Source: Collodictyon triciliatum | Lineage: Eukaryota > CRuMs | Direction of reading: 5' to 3' | Assembly (NCBI GenBank): GCA_043381765.1 | Contig: JBHJMP010000649.1 | Span: forward strand, 1 to 29,998 | Length of the DNA: 29,998 nucleotides | In this document: in pieces, positions 27,052 through 29,998 of the stretch | Position numbering within the stretch: the first letter of the stretch is position 1 | Layout of the letters: every line of letters begins with the position of its first letter | Notes under the pieces: generated by a model | The model's database searches: none | What the model was told of the DNA's origin: nothing | What the model saw: the letters and a program-made list of their open reading frames with translations, nothing else | Translations under genes and position numbers: made by a program

Positions 27052-29924
27052 GAAAAAGAAAGAAAGAAGAAAGTCATGCTTACAAATATGTCTGAGTTAT
27101 CTGATTCATGGCACAATAAATGCCAGAAGTAATTATAATGTGAGGCTATGTCTGAAATTGAACCTGAGACTGACATAACAGCCTCTGCTCGGTCTTGAAA
27201 AACAAATAATTTATCCATCTCTAAACAAGGTGTAATAATACCGGTCATATATGTGTTAAATATTTGGACCCAATCGACCAGCCCATCGCCACCATTCTGG
27301 ATTGAAGCTGGCTCGGAGGATTTATGGGGAGAACGGAGCATTAGGTCAAGAAATTCTTCAAGAAACCAAAATAAGAACTGGTCTATGCTCTGTATCATTT
27401 GAATTTGTTCTGCTTCGTTTTGCATTCTTCGAGGAAAAGTGACGAGCAATTTTGTAAACTGATTCGTGTAAACATAAGAGTCTGGTAGATTGGTCTGCAA
27501 AAATCGAATACATTCCACAAAGACTTTATGGAATTGAGCAGTATTTTCTACCCTGTAAAACTTGGGTAAAAACATCTCAAAGCAGCGAGAAATCAATCTC
27601 TGGGGCCGGGTGACTTCGTCGAGACCAAACAATATGCATGAGACCAAATATGCGTAAATCCGTTTCAAATATAAGCAGGCTTGATTTGTGTTGCTAATGC
27701 TGGATTCCATCTCTTCACTCAGAATAGACAGCACATGTTTCCGAGTTAATGCACTGATTTCATTGCTTATATCCTTAAAGAACTGGGCACTTGATTTAAT
27801 TTCTCTGCAGTCAAAAACAGTCGGGAGTATAAGCTCCATTACAGATGGGTGACAAATAACCTTTCTCAATATGACCGTAATGGGGCTGCTCTCAACGAAT
27901 GAATAATGAAAATAACTCATCTGGTCATTGGCGTCTCTCTCTTGACTTTTCCAGAGTTGGTCGGCAACATGCAAAAGTGGTGGGAGCAAGTGTTGAAGAT
28001 ATCTTTTTAATAGTGATGTTGATTGAAGGCCCTGAACAAAATCGAAAATCCTCATTAAAGGATGATGTAGACCAAGTTCCATCACAAAAGGATCTTGAAG
28101 AAGTTGCAGAAATGAGGGATAAGAGTCGCTATTAGGAAATTTTATTAAATTTCGTTGGTGTAAATGAATGTAGCCCAAACTGTTAAAAAAAAAAGAGAGA
28201 GAAAGAGAAAGAGAAAGAGAAAGAGAAAGAGAAAGAGAAAGAGAAAGAGAAAGAGAAAGAGAAAGAGAAAGAGAAAGAGAAAGAGAAAGAGAAAGAGAAT
28301 GGCGACTCCCTCAAAGTTACCTTCCGTTTGATAGCTTGAAATAAGGAGATATTATGTCTTCAAAGATCGAAAATTTTGGAAAATCTATATTTTTCCGTCA
28401 AATATTGTAAACCCGCGTAAGTTAAATACTTCAAAACAGATAATATTCCAGGCTGAGTCATTTCAATAAATGAATAATTGTAAAAAAAATAAATAATAAA
28501 TATTATTTCCGATTTTGCCATGATGCAAGGGAGACTAGAAATTAAAATAGAAATATACGTGTATAAGAGCTCAGAACGATGGGAAATAATTCGATGGATA
28601 TGCGACAAGTTTCACTTTTGTTTCTTTTGTCCTCTTTTGCTATTACTAGAATCTGGTTCAATTTTCCATTCGTCTCCAATATAGCATCTGTTTTGCTGTG
28701 GCCAGACCACAAATTATTCATATCCATGAAAATCAAATGAAAAAAAAATTATTAAAAAACTTAAATTGATATCATCTGAAAATAAGTGAGTTTGTCACAC
28801 TCAGTTCAATGATGATAAGAATGGGTTGTTATGAAATGGGGTGGCAATTTAATCACCTTTGGACAGATGAACCAACGATTTCCTCGAAAGCTTTCTTGAA
28901 GAATGTGGAACGAAAATTATGCGTAGTCTCGCGTAGGCAATCAGAAATCCAGATAGTGAGAGGAAAATGAGGACCCTCATTCAAGTTCATCATTCCTAAT
29001 TGAATAAAATTTTGATAAGAGACGAAAAAATATAAAGAAAAATTAAATGGAAGAATAAGATTTCGTCAAAATTATTTTTTCCTTTATTCGATTCAAAGTA
29101 TTCGTCAAAATTATTTGAATAGGAGAGATATCAAGTAATGGTTGTTTAATAATTGATAAAAAAAAAAATCAAACTTTTTAATATATGAGCGCAAATATGA
29201 CTGGAAAAGGTTGAATTTGATGCCTCTGTGTACTGGAAGAGCTCGTTTACGGCATAAAAGGGCGCTTTCTTTTTATTGTACTCATTAAGAATATAATGGC
29301 CCTTTTTTCTTTTCTTTTCCAAATGTGAATTATGTTCATGATTAATACCAGAATCATTTTTCTCGGAAAGACTATCTAGTCCTCCAGCTAGCTTCGGAGT
29401 TAAAATTGAAGCAAAGATGGCTATTATGTCATCAACCAATTCAGGTCTCTTTAGCAATAATTTTTGAATTGCCATTTCCACCACTGTTTTTTGATCGGAT
29501 GGATATCTGTCACGAACCAAGTCTCCCATTTGCCTCATGAATTCTGTTGGCCCTTCGGATGCTTTCAAGCTCCAAGATTCCACCTGATTATAGAGTATGT
29601 AAATATGTCATTAGAAATCTTTTTGATGAATGTAAATGAAATCATTAATATATCGAAAATAGGCATAATGAAATTTTAAAAAAAGGCAGAGAGAGGTGTC
29701 GGAATCAGCTGAGAACATTTATAGAATTGAACAATTAGTTGGGGACTAGCAGGAGATATATTGTTACAAGATTTTGAAGAACTCCTGGGTTTGATATGGG
29801 ATTAATATCCGCCAAACCAAAATAAGATTCATAATCTAAATTATTGCTTGAGAATTCTTGCGGTAATTCGTTAGGTTCGTCTTTTTCGGCCACAGGTTCC
29901 TTTATATGAATATACAATACAAAA

Positions 29925-29955
<31 letters not shown>

Positions 29956-29998
29956 AAGAAGAAGAAGAAGAAGAAGAAGAAGAAGAAGAAGAAGAAGA
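25630..29998 (-). CDS. Large unrecognised alpha-helical protein gene, partial at both ends
   Basis: I do not recognise the family. Exons read from 5' to 3' are 29768-29899, 29175-29583, 28857-28995, 28616-28695, 28321-28384, 27084-28179, 26666-26806, 26458-26556, 26195-26323 and 26066 down into the gap at 25630. Phases agree at all junctions except between 26458 and 26323. About 880 residues are visible, with more beyond both ends. The protein is mostly amphipathic helix pairs with recurrent Leu spacing, such as DQFLFWFLEEFLDLML and LLPQVSRILLLSLRHF. This suggests a HEAT/ARM-like scaffold, with an acidic, Asn-rich N-terminal part. There is no catalytic motif or signal peptide. One exon of 1,096 nt contrasts with the roughly 96-nt average in TOR. 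Possible identities include a large scaffold, a nuclear-transport factor or a ubiquitin-pathway protein; none can be preferred from this sequence. Confidence 0.75.
26953..27050 (+). repeat. (ATA)n array in an intron of the right-hand gene
   Basis: About 33 copies of a trinucleotide lie just downstream (in transcript terms) of the 1,096-nt exon, whose donor is at 27083. Reading through it would add poly-Leu to the exon product, which is an artefact. Confidence 0.95.
28191..28298 (+). repeat. (GAAAGA)n array in an intron of the right-hand gene
   Basis: About 18 copies of a six-base purine unit fill most of the intron between the exons at 28321-28384 and 27084-28179. The transcript strand is a C/T tract. 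Confidence 0.95.
29928..29998 (+). repeat. (AAG)n array at window end
   Basis: About 23 copies of a purine trinucleotide run to the window edge, just upstream (in transcript terms) of the exon at 29768-29899. The array may continue beyond the window. Confidence 0.9.

Overview
The window is nuclear DNA from an intron-rich protist-like eukaryote. It is AT-rich, has GT-AG introns of about 100-300 nt, and is crowded with long microsatellites. Recognisable genes include an intraflagellar-transport GTPase and a full TOR kinase that resembles both plant and animal TOR. I cannot name the species. Intron density, abundance of simple repeats and the flagellar gene would suit a rhizarian such as a foraminiferan, but that is inference only.

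Layout: 1-1014 has no assigned gene. 1015-2586 (+) is a six-exon IFT27/RABL4 gene. 2938-3651 (-) is a GC-rich, intronless TMEM86/YhhN-type lysoplasmalogenase gene, convergent with IFT27. 4108-6129 (-) encodes an unrecognised membrane protein with roughly ten transmembrane segments and perhaps an additional 5' exon at 6323-6524. 7231-24985 (-) is one complete TOR gene. I joined 73 exons whose phases all agree, giving 2,326 residues covering HEAT repeats, FAT, FRB, kinase and FATC. 25124-25629 is an assembly gap. From 25630 to beyond the window end (-) lies part of another large, multi-exon, alpha-helical gene that I do not recognise.

All genes except IFT27 lie on the minus strand. Every tandem array longer than about 70 bp has its A- or purine-rich strand on top, so those inside the minus-strand genes are T- or pyrimidine-rich in the transcript. 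Most of these arrays sit inside introns. Three N runs occur. Two are exactly 100 N and lie inside microsatellites, so their true sizes are unknown.

Functionally, TOR is the central growth kinase and IFT27 belongs to flagellar transport. The lysoplasmalogenase acts in ether-lipid turnover. Nothing indicates that the genes form a common pathway; they look like ordinary eukaryotic neighbours. The exon models come from reading conserved protein motifs and splice consensus by eye and have not been checked against transcripts.
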